Shown here in pieces: positions 17,632-27,267 of a stretch of DNA of 64,000 nucleotides; the stretch's first letter is position 1, and each line of letters opens with the position of its first letter. The DNA lies in NCBI GenBank assembly GCA_964427425.1, contig CAYRUD010000014.1, positions 558,001-622,000 on the forward strand. The letters run 5' to 3'. The position numbers were made by a program, and so were the translations under genes. Below the pieces are notes generated by a model. That model was not told the DNA's origin, made no database searches, and worked only from the letters and a program-made list of their open reading frames with translations. The stretch comes from CAYRUD01 sp964427425 (lineage in GTDB: Bacteria; Chlamydiota; Chlamydiia; Chlamydiales; FEN-1388).

Positions 17632-19650
17632 ATGCGGCTCGATGAAGGAAAGCAATTAGGTGACTGGAAGCTAATAAAAGAGATTGGCTATGGCGCTATT
17701 GGACAGTCCTTTGTCGCGGAACATCGCTTTACCAAGCAAAAGGTTGTTTTAAAGATACTCCCAGAGGATCTAGCATCGGATCGCTCTTTTGTCATGCGAT
17801 TTGAAGACGAAGCTCTTATGCTTGCGACGCTTGACCATCCTGGGATTGCAAGAATCAATACGGTCTCATTTATTGAAGGGTTATATATCCTTATTGTTGA
17901 ATGTGTCGTTGATTCAAGACAAGAGATGAAAACCCTTGCAACTCTCGCAAAAGAGGTTTCTTTAAGCCCTCGGCAGATTCTCTCAATTGCAAGGCAGCTT
18001 GCGGAAGCATTAGATTATGCTCATTCTGTGAAATCCATTGGCGGTCGACCCTTTTCACATGGAAATCTGAAGCCATCAAATGTACTTATTCATGCGTCTT
18101 CATCTGATGAGCCAAATCAAGACTCAAAAATTCGAGTCAAGATATCTGACTTCGGTCTTTCACGAATCGTTGGGCAAGCTTCATGGCTGATGAGAAGCTA
18201 TCGCGCTATGATCGAGAAATTATATGCAGACGAAGTGAAAGGTCAAATAGGTGAAAGAGGTCGAGGTGTATTTGGTGTCGGAGGTGTAAATTCGGTCTCT
18301 TCAAATTCCTTGGCCTCTGGAAATTATGGTTTTTTTGAGTCTCGTCAGATAGAGGAGATGACGAACAAACTTGCTCAAAATATCATGTTTCTTTCTCCGG
18401 AACAGCGGCGAGGCGATTGGTCAACTTCTCACGAATCAGATGTCTGGTCCTTTGGTGTCATATTATATTGGTTGATGACTGGATCTTATCCTGAAGGTGT
18501 ATGGGACTCGATTGATTTTACTTCATCATCTGAGGCTATGCTTTTAGGAGCCATTATTCGGAATTGTCTTCGCCTCAACCCAAATGAACGGCCTTGTGAG
18601 CTACTGCCTCTCTTTCATATAGTTCCAGCGGTACAACAGATCAAGGTGGCAGTAGAGGAGAAAAAGGCGCTCCCTGAAGCTGCTTTAATCTCGGTTGATA
18701 TAAAAGAAGACGAGGTAAAACTTGCTGCAGTTTCACTCAATCAAGCAGCGGGGGTAATCTCAAGCCAAACTCAGAAAAATGCTCCTCAAGAAAGCGATTT
18801 CTTATCAATCCCTTTGCAAGGTGTTCATGCTGCTTCTTCTGCAGTCTCTCGGCCGAAAGTAAGTGAGGAGAGCTACAGAAATATTAAAGAATATATCCCT
18901 GAAAAGCGAGAGCCTCGCCTTATACAGCCGATAGACACTGATATGGTTACGATTTCTCAAGGAAATTACATGAGAGGCTCTAATCAAGGGTGTCGTGATG
19001 AGACTCCTCGTCATTCGATTCGCTTAAATTCATTTAAAATTGATGTCCACCCTGTAACTAATGAGCAATTCGTCAGGTTTCTTGAAACGCTGGGAGATGA
19101 AAAGGATCGGTATAATCACGATATCATCCGATTGAGAGACTCGCGTATTAAGAAGAGTGGTGGAAAATTTGTTATTGAGCGAGGGTACGCAAAGCATCCC
19201 GTAGTTGGTGTCACTTGGTATGGAGCCACTGCGTATGCTGATTGGATCGGAAAGAGGCTTCCAACTGAGGCTGAGTGGGAAGTTGCTTGCTGCGGAGGAC
19301 TTGAAAATCCCCCCTACCCAACAGGTGAGACCATTGAGCGCTCTCAGGCTAACTTTTTTAGCTCAGATACAACTCCAGTCATGAGTTATCCGGCAAATGA
19401 ATATGGAATCTACGATTTGGCAGGTAATGTCTATGAATGGTGCTCTGATTGGTACGAATATAACTACTATGATTTCAGCGCCATGGAACCAGACTATCCG
19501 AAGGGGCCAATCCAAGGTGTATACCGTGTTTTACGAGGCGGATGCTGGAAGAGCTTAAAAGAAGATCTACGCTGTGCGAAGCGTCATAGAAATAATCCAG
19601 GAGCTGCAAATGGCACTTATGGATTTCGTTGCGCAAAAGACGCTGAGTAA
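17632..19650 (+). CDS. pkn1: Pkn1-like protein: Ser/Thr kinase domain fused to FGE-sulfatase-like domain
   Basis: Residues about 10-310 form a Hanks-type kinase: glycine loop GYGAIG, ATP lysine Lys41 in VVLKIL, helix-C Glu in FEDEALML, DFG at 173-175 and LSPEQ in place of APE. The catalytic loop, however, reads HGNLKPSN: the HRD aspartate is replaced by Asn145, so phosphotransfer may be weak or absent. Residues about 438-672 are a formylglycine-generating-enzyme-like domain (VTISQGNYMRGS, LPTEAEWEVACCGG, YDLAGNVYEWCSDW, YGFRCAKD) without the paired oxidase cysteines of true FGE. This two-domain order is that of chlamydial Pkn1. There is no signal peptide or membrane helix. At 672 residues it is shorter than my recollection of the C. 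trachomatis protein (over 900). Confidence 0.85.
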   Translation: MRLDEGKQLGDWKLIKEIGYGAIGQSFVAEHRFTKQKVVLKILPEDLASDRSFVMRFEDEALMLATLDHPGIARINTVSFIEGLYILIVECVVDSRQEMKTLATLAKEVSLSPRQILSIARQLAEALDYAHSVKSIGGRPFSHGNLKPSNVLIHASSSDEPNQDSKIRVKISDFGLSRIVGQASWLMRSYRAMIEKLYADEVKGQIGERGRGVFGVGGVNSVSSNSLASGNYGFFESRQIEEMTNKLAQNIMFLSPEQRRGDWSTSHESDVWSFGVILYWLMTGSYPEGVWDSIDFTSSSEAMLLGAIIRNCLRLNPNERPCELLPLFHIVPAVQQIKVAVEEKKALPEAALISVDIKEDEVKLAAVSLNQAAGVISSQTQKNAPQESDFLSIPLQGVHAASSAVSRPKVSEESYRNIKEYIPEKREPRLIQPIDTDMVTISQGNYMRGSNQGCRDETPRHSIRLNSFKIDVHPVTNEQFVRFLETLGDEKDRYNHDIIRLRDSRIKKSGGKFVIERGYAKHPVVGVTWYGATAYADWIGKRLPTEAEWEVACCGGLENPPYPTGETIERSQANFFSSDTTPVMSYPANEYGIYDLAGNVYEWCSDWYEYNYYDFSAMEPDYPKGPIQGVYRVLRGGCWKSLKEDLRCAKRHRNNPGAANGTYGFRCAKDAE

Positions 19651-19852
19651 GGTATTTCAAGCGGAATAATCGCGATTGAATTTTATCTTGAAAAGGCTTG
19701 CCCGTGGTCTGAAAATCTGATATCCTTTGTCTTTGGGGATTAAGGGGGATTGCTATCTCCTGTCCTTAAGGTTAAAGACAGCGGACTCTTTGTAAGTTCC
19801 CTTCTTGTAAATCTCAATTGTATTTCACGCATGTCCTCATGAGGGGGTCGAT

Positions 19853-20242
19853 TTGGAAGATACCGTAAGTTCAAGTAAGAATCAGCGGAGTGAATCCGGG
19901 GCCAATAAACCTCATCAGACTAGGCGATCGATAGGAGAGAGTCCTGCTCTTACAACGCAGCGATTGGGAGATCTTCTTCGTTCTTATCTTTCCGAGCTCA
20001 GTGGAAGAGCATCACAGCGCCCAGATCTTGTCATTAAGATGTGGCCTCAAGTGGTAGGATCTCAAATCTCTAATATGACGAAAGCATGGAAGTTTGAAAA
20101 TAGGACACTGTATGTTTCCGTAAAAAATTCTACACTCTTGAGTATTCTTTCTCGGCCAAGCGATAAAGCTCGACTTGTTCAAGAATTGAGGAATTTTATT
20201 CCCGGAATTGACATAGATAATATTGTTTTTAAATTTGGATAA
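19853..20242 (+). CDS. DUF721 (DciA-like) protein
   Basis: This is a 129-residue DUF721 protein. The family includes DciA, which helps load the replicative helicase in bacteria lacking DnaC-type loaders. Residues about 35-129 hold the conserved part: LGDLLRSYLSEL, WPQVVGSQISNMTKAWKFENRTLYVSV and LVQELRNFIPG. Residues 1-34 are a polar tail. The start is a TTG, chosen because AGGGGG lies about seven bases before it and no in-frame ATG exists upstream. It lies directly before gyrB, as in C. trachomatis, which suits a DNA replication role. Confidence 0.8.
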   Translation: MEDTVSSSKNQRSESGANKPHQTRRSIGESPALTTQRLGDLLRSYLSELSGRASQRPDLVIKMWPQVVGSQISNMTKAWKFENRTLYVSVKNSTLLSILSRPSDKARLVQELRNFIPGIDIDNIVFKFG

Positions 20243-20393
20243 ACATGAAGCTTGAAAGCAAGCGTTTTGGCAAGCTACAACTTTTGTTTAATCATCATTC
20301 GTCCATGTGTGGTCGTGTGATGACGGTTTTTCTTTTTTTCTCTTTGGCTAGGTGAAACCCAGCCATCAGATTCACCTTCGTAACGGAGTTGTC

Positions 20394-22904
20394 ATGGGGT
20401 CTTCTGCAACTGATAAAGAGCACGAGGTGCACGTGCAAAAAGATTATAATGCAAGCTCGATTACCGTTCTTGAAGGGCTGCAAGCCGTTCGAGAAAGGCC
20501 TGGTATGTATGTTGGTGATACAAATATCAATGGTCTTCATCAGCTTGTGTACGAAGTTGTTGATAACTGTATTGATGAGGCAATGTCTGGCTATTGCCGA
20601 AATATCGAAGTGATACTCCACCCAGATCGCTCCATTTCTGTCGAAGACGATGGCCGCGGTATTCCAGTTGATAAGCATGAAAAGGAATCTTTAAAGCGCG
20701 GGCGCGAGGTGAGCGCTTTGGAAGTCGTTATGACTGTTCTCCACGCAGGTGGAAAATTTGATAAAGATACCTATAAGGTCTCAGGTGGTCTCCATGGCGT
20801 GGGTGTCTCATGTGTAAACGCTCTTTCAAAGAAGATGATTGTCAATGTATTTAAGAATAATCATCTCTATGAGATTGAATTCGCTCGAGGAGCTGTCGCA
20901 AGACCTCTAACAACACTTGGAGAGACAACAAAAAGGGGTACTAAAGTCACTTTCTGGCCTGATGAAGAGGTTATGAAAGTCTTAGATGTCGAGTATGATA
21001 CCCTTGCAAAGCGATTTAGAGAACTTGCCTTCTTAAATCCTGGTGTGCAGATTACTTTACGCGATGAGCGTGAAGATGGAAAAGATGATGTTGTCTTCTG
21101 CTATCAGGGTGGTCTTTCCTCATTTGTTGAGTATCTCAATGAAAATAAGGCAGCTCTTTTTGAGAGACCTATTTTCTTTAAGGGAACAAAAGAGGGTGAA
21201 GATGGCCCTGTTGAAATTGAAGTCGCAATGCAGTGGAATGATGGCTATTCAGAAACCATATTTTCCTATGTGAACAACATCGCTACAAGACAAGGTGGAA
21301 CCCACTTAACAGGGTTTTCAACCGCTTTGACTCGTGTTTTAAATAACTATATTAAAGCGAACAACATTCTGAAGAATGATAAGCTCTCTGTATCAGGCGA
21401 TGATATGAGAGAAGGTCTTACCGCTGTTGTTGCGGTTAAAGTCGCAAATCCTCAGTTTGAAGGACAGACTAAGCAAAGGCTTGGGAACAGCGATGTAGCT
21501 TCCGCCGTTCAACAGCTCGTCGGTGAAGGTCTTCAGATATTTTTCGATGAGCATCCTCAGATCGCGAAATCGATTGCTGAGAAGGCGATCATCGCGGCTC
21601 AAGCAAGAGAAGCTGCTAAGAGAGCTCGAGAATTAACCTTAAGAAAGACAGCGCTTGATAGCGCACGCCTTCCTGGAAAGCTTATTGATTGCCAAGAGAA
21701 GAACCCAGAACTTTGCGAAATATATATCGTTGAGGGAGACTCCGCTGGAGGATCTGCGAAGACCGGTCGCGATCGACGATTCCAAGCTATTTTGCCTATT
21801 CGAGGTAAGATTTTAAACGTTGAGAAAGCACGAGCTGATAAGGTCTTGCAAAACGACGAAGTGGGAAAGATGGTCGCAGCCTTAGGATGCGGTATAGGGC
21901 GAGATAGCTTCCAGCTCGCAAGGCTTCGTTATCACAAAGTCATTATCATGACTGACGCTGACGTCGATGGATCTCACATCAGAACGCTCCTTTTAACGTT
22001 CTTCTATCGCCATATGCCACAATTGATTGAAGAAGGCTTTATCTATATAGCTCAGCCACCACTCTTCAAAGTCACTCGTAAGAAGACAAGTCGATATATC
22101 AACTCTGAGCGAGAGATGGATGACTATCTCTTAGAGCTTGGTATGAGCGATATTCGCCTTGAGAGAAATGGCAAAGAACTTGATCAAACCGAGCTTAAAT
22201 CCGTTGTGAAGGCAATTCTTGAGGTTGAGAATTTCATTGCGCGGATTGAGCGAAAGGGCGTTCCATTTAGAGAGTATCTCGCACTAAGAAATAGCGAGTT
22301 GGCTCTTCCTCGATATATGGCGCAAATTGGTGAGGAAAGACTCTTCCTCTTCTCAGAAGAAGAGCTTGTCTCACTCCGAAAACATAATGAAGATGTTCAA
22401 AGAAAGCGCTTTGAGGAGACGTTAGCTTCTATCCCTCCTGAAGAAATTACAGATCAGATGAGAGAGTTTCGTCCAAAGAGCTTGAGCTTCGTTGAATTTT
22501 TTGATGATGTAGTCTGGAATAATCTTCAAAACGAGCTTCAGACAAATCATATTAAGATTGAGAATTACCTTTCACCACAAGAAGGAGAAGGGCCTCTTTT
22601 CAATATCGTCGAAGATATGGGAAGAAAGGCGCCTTTATTTACTCTGAAAGAGTGTATAGACACTGTCAGAGCAAATGGCCGACGAGATATTGAAATCCAG
22701 CGCTATAAGGGTCTTGGTGAGATGAACCCTGACCAGCTTTGGGAGACTACAATGGATCCTGAAAAGCGCACTTTGGTTCGTGTCTCATTAGCAGACGTCG
22801 TTGCTACAGAACATATGTTCACTATGCTGATGGGTGAAGAAGTTCCTCCACGTCGGGCATTTATTGAGCAGCATGCTCTTGCTGTAAAGAACCTCGACGT
22901 CTAA
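20394..22904 (+). CDS. gyrB: DNA gyrase subunit B
   Basis: GyrB supplies the ATPase of DNA gyrase, which introduces negative supercoils. The ATG at 20394 is preceded by GGAG at a five-base spacing; a GTG at 20352 is less likely. The protein (836 residues) has the GHKL ATPase (RPGMYVG, VVDNCIDEAMSG, DDGRGIP, GGLHGVGVSCVNALS), the transducer, and the TOPRIM domain with EGDSAGGSAKTGRDR and DADVDGSHIRTLLLTF, closing with QRYKGLGEMNPDQLWETTMDP. An insert of about 150 residues between TOPRIM and the C-terminal end makes it Gram-negative type. It forms an operon with gyrA, tmk and holB. Confidence 0.96.
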   Translation: MGSSATDKEHEVHVQKDYNASSITVLEGLQAVRERPGMYVGDTNINGLHQLVYEVVDNCIDEAMSGYCRNIEVILHPDRSISVEDDGRGIPVDKHEKESLKRGREVSALEVVMTVLHAGGKFDKDTYKVSGGLHGVGVSCVNALSKKMIVNVFKNNHLYEIEFARGAVARPLTTLGETTKRGTKVTFWPDEEVMKVLDVEYDTLAKRFRELAFLNPGVQITLRDEREDGKDDVVFCYQGGLSSFVEYLNENKAALFERPIFFKGTKEGEDGPVEIEVAMQWNDGYSETIFSYVNNIATRQGGTHLTGFSTALTRVLNNYIKANNILKNDKLSVSGDDMREGLTAVVAVKVANPQFEGQTKQRLGNSDVASAVQQLVGEGLQIFFDEHPQIAKSIAEKAIIAAQAREAAKRARELTLRKTALDSARLPGKLIDCQEKNPELCEIYIVEGDSAGGSAKTGRDRRFQAILPIRGKILNVEKARADKVLQNDEVGKMVAALGCGIGRDSFQLARLRYHKVIIMTDADVDGSHIRTLLLTFFYRHMPQLIEEGFIYIAQPPLFKVTRKKTSRYINSEREMDDYLLELGMSDIRLERNGKELDQTELKSVVKAILEVENFIARIERKGVPFREYLALRNSELALPRYMAQIGEERLFLFSEEELVSLRKHNEDVQRKRFEETLASIPPEEITDQMREFRPKSLSFVEFFDDVVWNNLQNELQTNHIKIENYLSPQEGEGPLFNIVEDMGRKAPLFTLKECIDTVRANGRRDIEIQRYKGLGEMNPDQLWETTMDPEKRTLVRVSLADVVATEHMFTMLMGEEVPPRRAFIEQHALAVKNLDV

Positions 22905-22912
22905 GAAGACAG

Positions 22913-22936
22913 AGCCTCTTCTCTTTAGAAGGGGCT
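22913..22936 (+). terminator. Hairpin between gyrB and gyrA
   Basis: A 10-bp stem with one G-U pair and a 4-nt loop lies directly after gyrB. Only TTT follows, so it is at most a partial terminator or a processing site within the operon. Confidence 0.45.
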
Positions 22937-23013
22937 TTAAGAGAAAGAAGTAATAGAGATTTTAAAGATTGTAAGAGTTACCTCGGCCAATGTAAGGAGC
23001 GACGAAAAGCGAC

Positions 23014-25602
23014 ATGACTTCATACACAGCCAACGAAGTTGTAGTTCCACGGAGCGTAGAAGATGAGCTTAAGGATAGCTATCTTCGGTACTCCATGTCA
23101 GTTATTATCTCCCGCGCTCTTCCTGATGTTCGGGATGGATTGAAGCCTTCTCAGCGGCGTATTCTGTACGCTATGAAGCAATTGAGCTTAGGACCTCAGT
23201 CGAAGCATAGAAAATGCGCTAAGATTTGCGGTGATACATCCGGTGATTACCACCCACACGGTGAAGCGGTTATCTACCCAACGCTCGTTCGTTTAGCTCA
23301 AGAATGGGTTATGCGTTACATGCTTATCAACGGTCAGGGAAACTTTGGATCGATTGACGGAGACCCTCCAGCTCAGATGCGTTACACTGAGGCAAGGCTT
23401 ACTCATGCTTCTATGCAGCTGATGGAAGACTTGGATAAAGATACTGTTGATTTTGTTCCAAACTATGACGAAACAAAGAAAGAGCCAACAGTATTTCCTT
23501 CGAAGTTTCCAAACCTTCTTTGCAATGGCTCATCAGGTATTGCTGTTGGGATGGCAACAAACATTCCTCCGCATAACTTAAATGAAATCATCAAGGCGAC
23601 ACTTCTCTTGCTTGAGAATCCTACGACATCGATTGATGAGATCATGAAGGTGTTGCCAGGTCCTGACTTCCCAACAGGTGGTATCATCTGTGGATATAGA
23701 GGAATAAAAGAAGCGTATCATACTGGAAAAGGCAAGTTAACCGTTAGGGGTCTTGCGACTATTGAGCCTATGTCTGAAGGCTCTGATCGTCAAAGGATTG
23801 TCATTACCGAGATTCCGTATAACGTCAATAAAGCTCGTCTTATCGAACAGGTAGCAGATCACATTCAAGAGAAGACGATCACTGGCGTTTCTGATATTCG
23901 CGATGAATCTGATAGAGACGGTTTAAGAGTTGTCATCGAATTGAAAAAAGGCGAAGTTGCGGAAGTTATCCTTAACCAGCTTTATAAGTATTCTGATCTT
24001 GAAGTGACCTTTGGCTGCCAGACGTTGGCTCTTGATAAAGGGCTTCCTCGCCTTTTGAATATCAAGCAGATGATCATGGCGTGGATCGATCACCGTATCG
24101 AAGTGATCAGACGTCGCTCGCGCTTTGAGTTGATGCAAGCTGAAGCCAGAGCTCATATCCTTGCAGGTTATCTGAAAGCTTTAGATGTTCTTGATGCTGT
24201 TGTTCAATTGATCCGACAAAGCGCATCCAAAGACGAAGCAAAACTCGGTCTTGTCAGAGAGTTCGAGTTGAGCGATCGCCAGGCGGGCGCAATCTTGGAA
24301 CTTCGTTTGTATCAATTAACGGCTCTCGAAAGAGGGAAGATTGAGGACGAGTATCAAGGACTTCTCGATCGTATCAGCATGTTGAAAGCAATTTTGGCAA
24401 GCGAAGAGAAAGTTAAAGACATTATCCGTAATGAGCTTCAAGATATCGCGAAGAACCATAAGAGCGAGAGAAAAACTCAAATTATCGCGGCCGAGACAGA
24501 AGTAGACATGGAAGATCTCATTGCGAATGAGCAAGTCGCAATTACGCTTTCGACAGATGATTATATCAAGCGTATGCCGATCTCTTTATTCCGTGAACAG
24601 CGTCGTGGTGGTCAAGGAGTTACCGGTATTGAGTTGAAGAAAGAAGATGATGCTATCAAGGGCGTCTTTGTTGCTTCAACACATGATTATCTCCTTATCT
24701 TTACAACGCTTGGAAGACTTCACTGGTTGAAAGTATGGCAGATACCAGATACAGGCCGTCGATCGAAGGGTAAGCCATTAGTCAATCTCTTAGGAGATCT
24801 TCAAGAGAATGAAAAGATTGCGACAGTCTTGAATGTCAGCGATTTTAATCAAGCGTGCGCTATCTTGATGGCTACCAAGTGTGGTGTTGTCAAGAAGACC
24901 GCATTAAGCGAGTTCTCTAACCCAAGAAAACGCGGAATTATTGCCTTAACAATCGATGAAGGCGATGAGCTTATTGCGGCTCGCCAAGTCTTCCCTGGCC
25001 AAGAAGTTATGCTCTTCACCCGCGATGGTATGGCAGTTCGCTTTGATGAGTCTGAAGTTCGTGAGATGGGTCGCTCCGCACGAGGTGTTCGTGGTGTGAC
25101 CTTGAAAAACAGCTCTGATAGAGTTGTTGGTTGCGAAGCTGTAAGTGGCAATGAAAATCTTTTGATCGTTTGTGAAAATGGATTCGGTAAGAAATCAGAA
25201 GTTGCCGAGTTTAGAAAGACCCACCGCGGTGGCCAAGGTGTTCGCTCGATTATCACGAATGAGCGAAACGGTTTTGTTGCATCGGCTCTATGCGTAAAAG
25301 ATACAGATGGTCTTTTAATGATCTCATCGACTGGTCAGACGATCCGAATTTCACTTAATACCGTACGGGTCATGGGTAGAAATACTCAGGGCGTTCGCCT
25401 TGCTCAATTAAAAGATGGCATACTTGTTGCTGTTGAAAGAATAGATAATGGTGGCGAGGAATCCTCAGAAGGTGTTGATGCTACTGTCCTTCCTCCTCTT
25501 GTAGATTCTCAAGATGTTGGCACAGCTGCCGAAGACATCATGAATGAGGAAAATCAACAGATCGAAGTGACGCCTGAGGATGGAGAGACTACTGAAGAGT
25601 GA
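23014..25602 (+). CDS. gyrA: DNA gyrase subunit A
   Basis: GyrA cuts and rejoins DNA for gyrase. At 862 residues it is full length. The catalytic tyrosine lies in the AQMRYTEARL motif, and the C-terminal DNA-wrapping blades include the GyrA box, seen as QRRGGQGV near residue 529. The quinolone region reads HPHGEAVIYP: the residues matching E. coli Ser83 and Asp87 are Ala85 and Pro89. This predicts low quinolone susceptibility, as reported for chlamydia-like organisms. The C-terminal tail is acidic. The tmk start codon overlaps the gyrA stop by four bases. Confidence 0.96.
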   Translation: MTSYTANEVVVPRSVEDELKDSYLRYSMSVIISRALPDVRDGLKPSQRRILYAMKQLSLGPQSKHRKCAKICGDTSGDYHPHGEAVIYPTLVRLAQEWVMRYMLINGQGNFGSIDGDPPAQMRYTEARLTHASMQLMEDLDKDTVDFVPNYDETKKEPTVFPSKFPNLLCNGSSGIAVGMATNIPPHNLNEIIKATLLLLENPTTSIDEIMKVLPGPDFPTGGIICGYRGIKEAYHTGKGKLTVRGLATIEPMSEGSDRQRIVITEIPYNVNKARLIEQVADHIQEKTITGVSDIRDESDRDGLRVVIELKKGEVAEVILNQLYKYSDLEVTFGCQTLALDKGLPRLLNIKQMIMAWIDHRIEVIRRRSRFELMQAEARAHILAGYLKALDVLDAVVQLIRQSASKDEAKLGLVREFELSDRQAGAILELRLYQLTALERGKIEDEYQGLLDRISMLKAILASEEKVKDIIRNELQDIAKNHKSERKTQIIAAETEVDMEDLIANEQVAITLSTDDYIKRMPISLFREQRRGGQGVTGIELKKEDDAIKGVFVASTHDYLLIFTTLGRLHWLKVWQIPDTGRRSKGKPLVNLLGDLQENEKIATVLNVSDFNQACAILMATKCGVVKKTALSEFSNPRKRGIIALTIDEGDELIAARQVFPGQEVMLFTRDGMAVRFDESEVREMGRSARGVRGVTLKNSSDRVVGCEAVSGNENLLIVCENGFGKKSEVAEFRKTHRGGQGVRSIITNERNGFVASALCVKDTDGLLMISSTGQTIRISLNTVRVMGRNTQGVRLAQLKDGILVAVERIDNGGEESSEGVDATVLPPLVDSQDVGTAAEDIMNEENQQIEVTPEDGETTEE

Positions 25603-26234
25603 AAAAAGGCCTGTTTATTTCATTTGAAGGATGCGAGGGCTCTGGAAAGAGCACTCTCGCATCTACAGTGTACTCCCGATTGCAAGATGAAGGAAGAAAA
25701 GCATTCCTCACTCGTGAACCGGGAGGAACTCCGCTAGGTGAAAAGATTAGATCTCTTCTTCTTCATGATGAAGAGATCGGCTCTATCGATTCTCGAGCAG
25801 AGTTACTCTTGTTCTTAGCAAGTCGAGCACAGCATGTAGCTGAAGTCATACAGCCACGTGTTGATGAGGGGTATGTTGTTATTTCTGATCGCTATATTGA
25901 TTCTACAGTCGCTTATCAAGGGTACGGTAGGGCTAAAGATGCTCATCACATCTATAGACTCTCAACCCAATGTGTTCCTACTCTTCCTGATTTGACAATA
26001 TGCTTAGATATACCTTACGAGGTTGCTCAAGCAAGATTAAAAAATCGACAAGGTGCTTACCGAGATCGAATGGAGAAAGAGTCTGAGCTTTTCCATGAGA
26101 GAGTGCGAAAAGGGTTTCTTGAGTTGGCGTCTCTTCATAGTGATCGTATTGTTCTCATGAATGGAGCACTCCCTCTCAATCAACTTGTAGACCAGGCGCT
26201 CCATCTTATAAATCAAAGAATGAATGTTGTTTGA
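25599..26234 (+). CDS. tmk: Thymidylate kinase
   Basis: Tmk phosphorylates dTMP to dTDP. The 211-residue protein has the P-loop FEGCEGSGKST, the DR[Y/H] motif in TREPGGTPLGEKIR and ISDRYIDSTVAYQGYGR, and a LID-like end RLKNRQGAYRDRME. The GTG start lies in a GTGA overlap with the gyrA stop, which indicates translational coupling. The neighbouring holB fits the C. trachomatis order. Confidence 0.95.
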   Translation: MKKGLFISFEGCEGSGKSTLASTVYSRLQDEGRKAFLTREPGGTPLGEKIRSLLLHDEEIGSIDSRAELLLFLASRAQHVAEVIQPRVDEGYVVISDRYIDSTVAYQGYGRAKDAHHIYRLSTQCVPTLPDLTICLDIPYEVAQARLKNRQGAYRDRMEKESELFHERVRKGFLELASLHSDRIVLMNGALPLNQLVDQALHLINQRMNVV

Positions 26235-26264
26235 AAGTTTTTGCTTTTCTTCTGGGGATCGATC

Positions 26265-27266
26265 ATGGCGATAGATGGCGGTGGATCATATGTGCAAAAT
26301 CTTGATTGGCTCGATCTTCGATTGCGAAAGCATCTTATTTCTCAGGTGCGGTCAAGAACTCTTCACCATTTTGTGCTTTTTTCTTCGCCATCAGCGTTAG
26401 ATTTAGCGCACGTCTCACGTGCGCTAGCCCTTGATTGGGTCCAAGTCCCTTTTCAAAAGACAGAAAGTCTAGACTCTATCCGACATCCTGATGTTATCAT
26501 TCATCGCCCTCAAGGGAAAACGGGGATATATTCAGTTGAGGGGATTCGAGATATTACCCAAGAGCTTTCGTTAAAAACTTTCTCTGGTAATGGACGAGCT
26601 ATCATACTTGATTTAGCGGAAAAGCTCTCTCTTCCTGCAGCCAATGCCTTTCTCAAGGTCTTAGAAGAGCCTCCGCAAGATACTGTTTTCATTATGAATG
26701 CTACTCGCCTTGACCGTATGATTGGAACGATTCTCTCACGCTGTCGGGTGATTCGCATTCCCGTGCCGATTGATAGGCGGAAAAGTATTCTTCAGGAATT
26801 CCCAACTGAGTTTGTCGACTCTATTCAAGCTCTTTTTCTCAATATGAAAGAAAGAGCCACTTACGAAGCTATTAGGAAGGTAGGCGAAAGTGTCGAAGAA
26901 TTTCTCTCGCAGCAGAAGAAACTTGTGTTAAAAGAGATATCTGCGAAAGTGCAGAATCAATCGTCTGTGGGTGTTGAAGAGCTAAAGGTTGATCTTAAGG
27001 AGTCTGAGCTATTTTCATGGATGATTGAACAAGGGGAGAAAGTTTTAAATCTTATTGAGTATTATTGGAAAGAACGGCTTATCCAAATGAATGGAGAGAT
27101 ATCTTCTTTAGATGGGAAAAAGCGCTTTCCTGATGATAGTCTTCTTTATTTCTACTCTGCAACAAGAGCGCTTGAGCTGGGATTTCCTCTCGAAGAGATT
27201 GTCTCCCAGCTCCTATTAGCGCTTTTTGGGTATATCACCCCAGCTAAACCACAGTTTTCAATATAG
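26265..27266 (+). CDS. holB: DNA polymerase III delta-prime subunit
   Basis: HolB is part of the clamp loader that places the sliding clamp on DNA. The ATG at 26265 has GGGGA about six bases upstream; a TTG at 26241 is less likely. Its 333 residues show the clamp-loader core: RHPDVIIHRPQGKTGIYSVEGIRDI, LDLAEKLSLPAANAFLKVLEEPPQDTVFIMNATRLDRMIGTILSRCRVI, with the SRC motif. A Walker A motif is absent, as in delta-prime of E. coli, which does not hydrolyse ATP. It is the last gene of the gyrB operon and its stop is one base from the stop of the opposing lipase-like gene. Confidence 0.9.
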   Translation: MAIDGGGSYVQNLDWLDLRLRKHLISQVRSRTLHHFVLFSSPSALDLAHVSRALALDWVQVPFQKTESLDSIRHPDVIIHRPQGKTGIYSVEGIRDITQELSLKTFSGNGRAIILDLAEKLSLPAANAFLKVLEEPPQDTVFIMNATRLDRMIGTILSRCRVIRIPVPIDRRKSILQEFPTEFVDSIQALFLNMKERATYEAIRKVGESVEEFLSQQKKLVLKEISAKVQNQSSVGVEELKVDLKESELFSWMIEQGEKVLNLIEYYWKERLIQMNGEISSLDGKKRFPDDSLLYFYSATRALELGFPLEEIVSQLLLALFGYITPAKPQFSI

Positions 27267-27267
27267 T

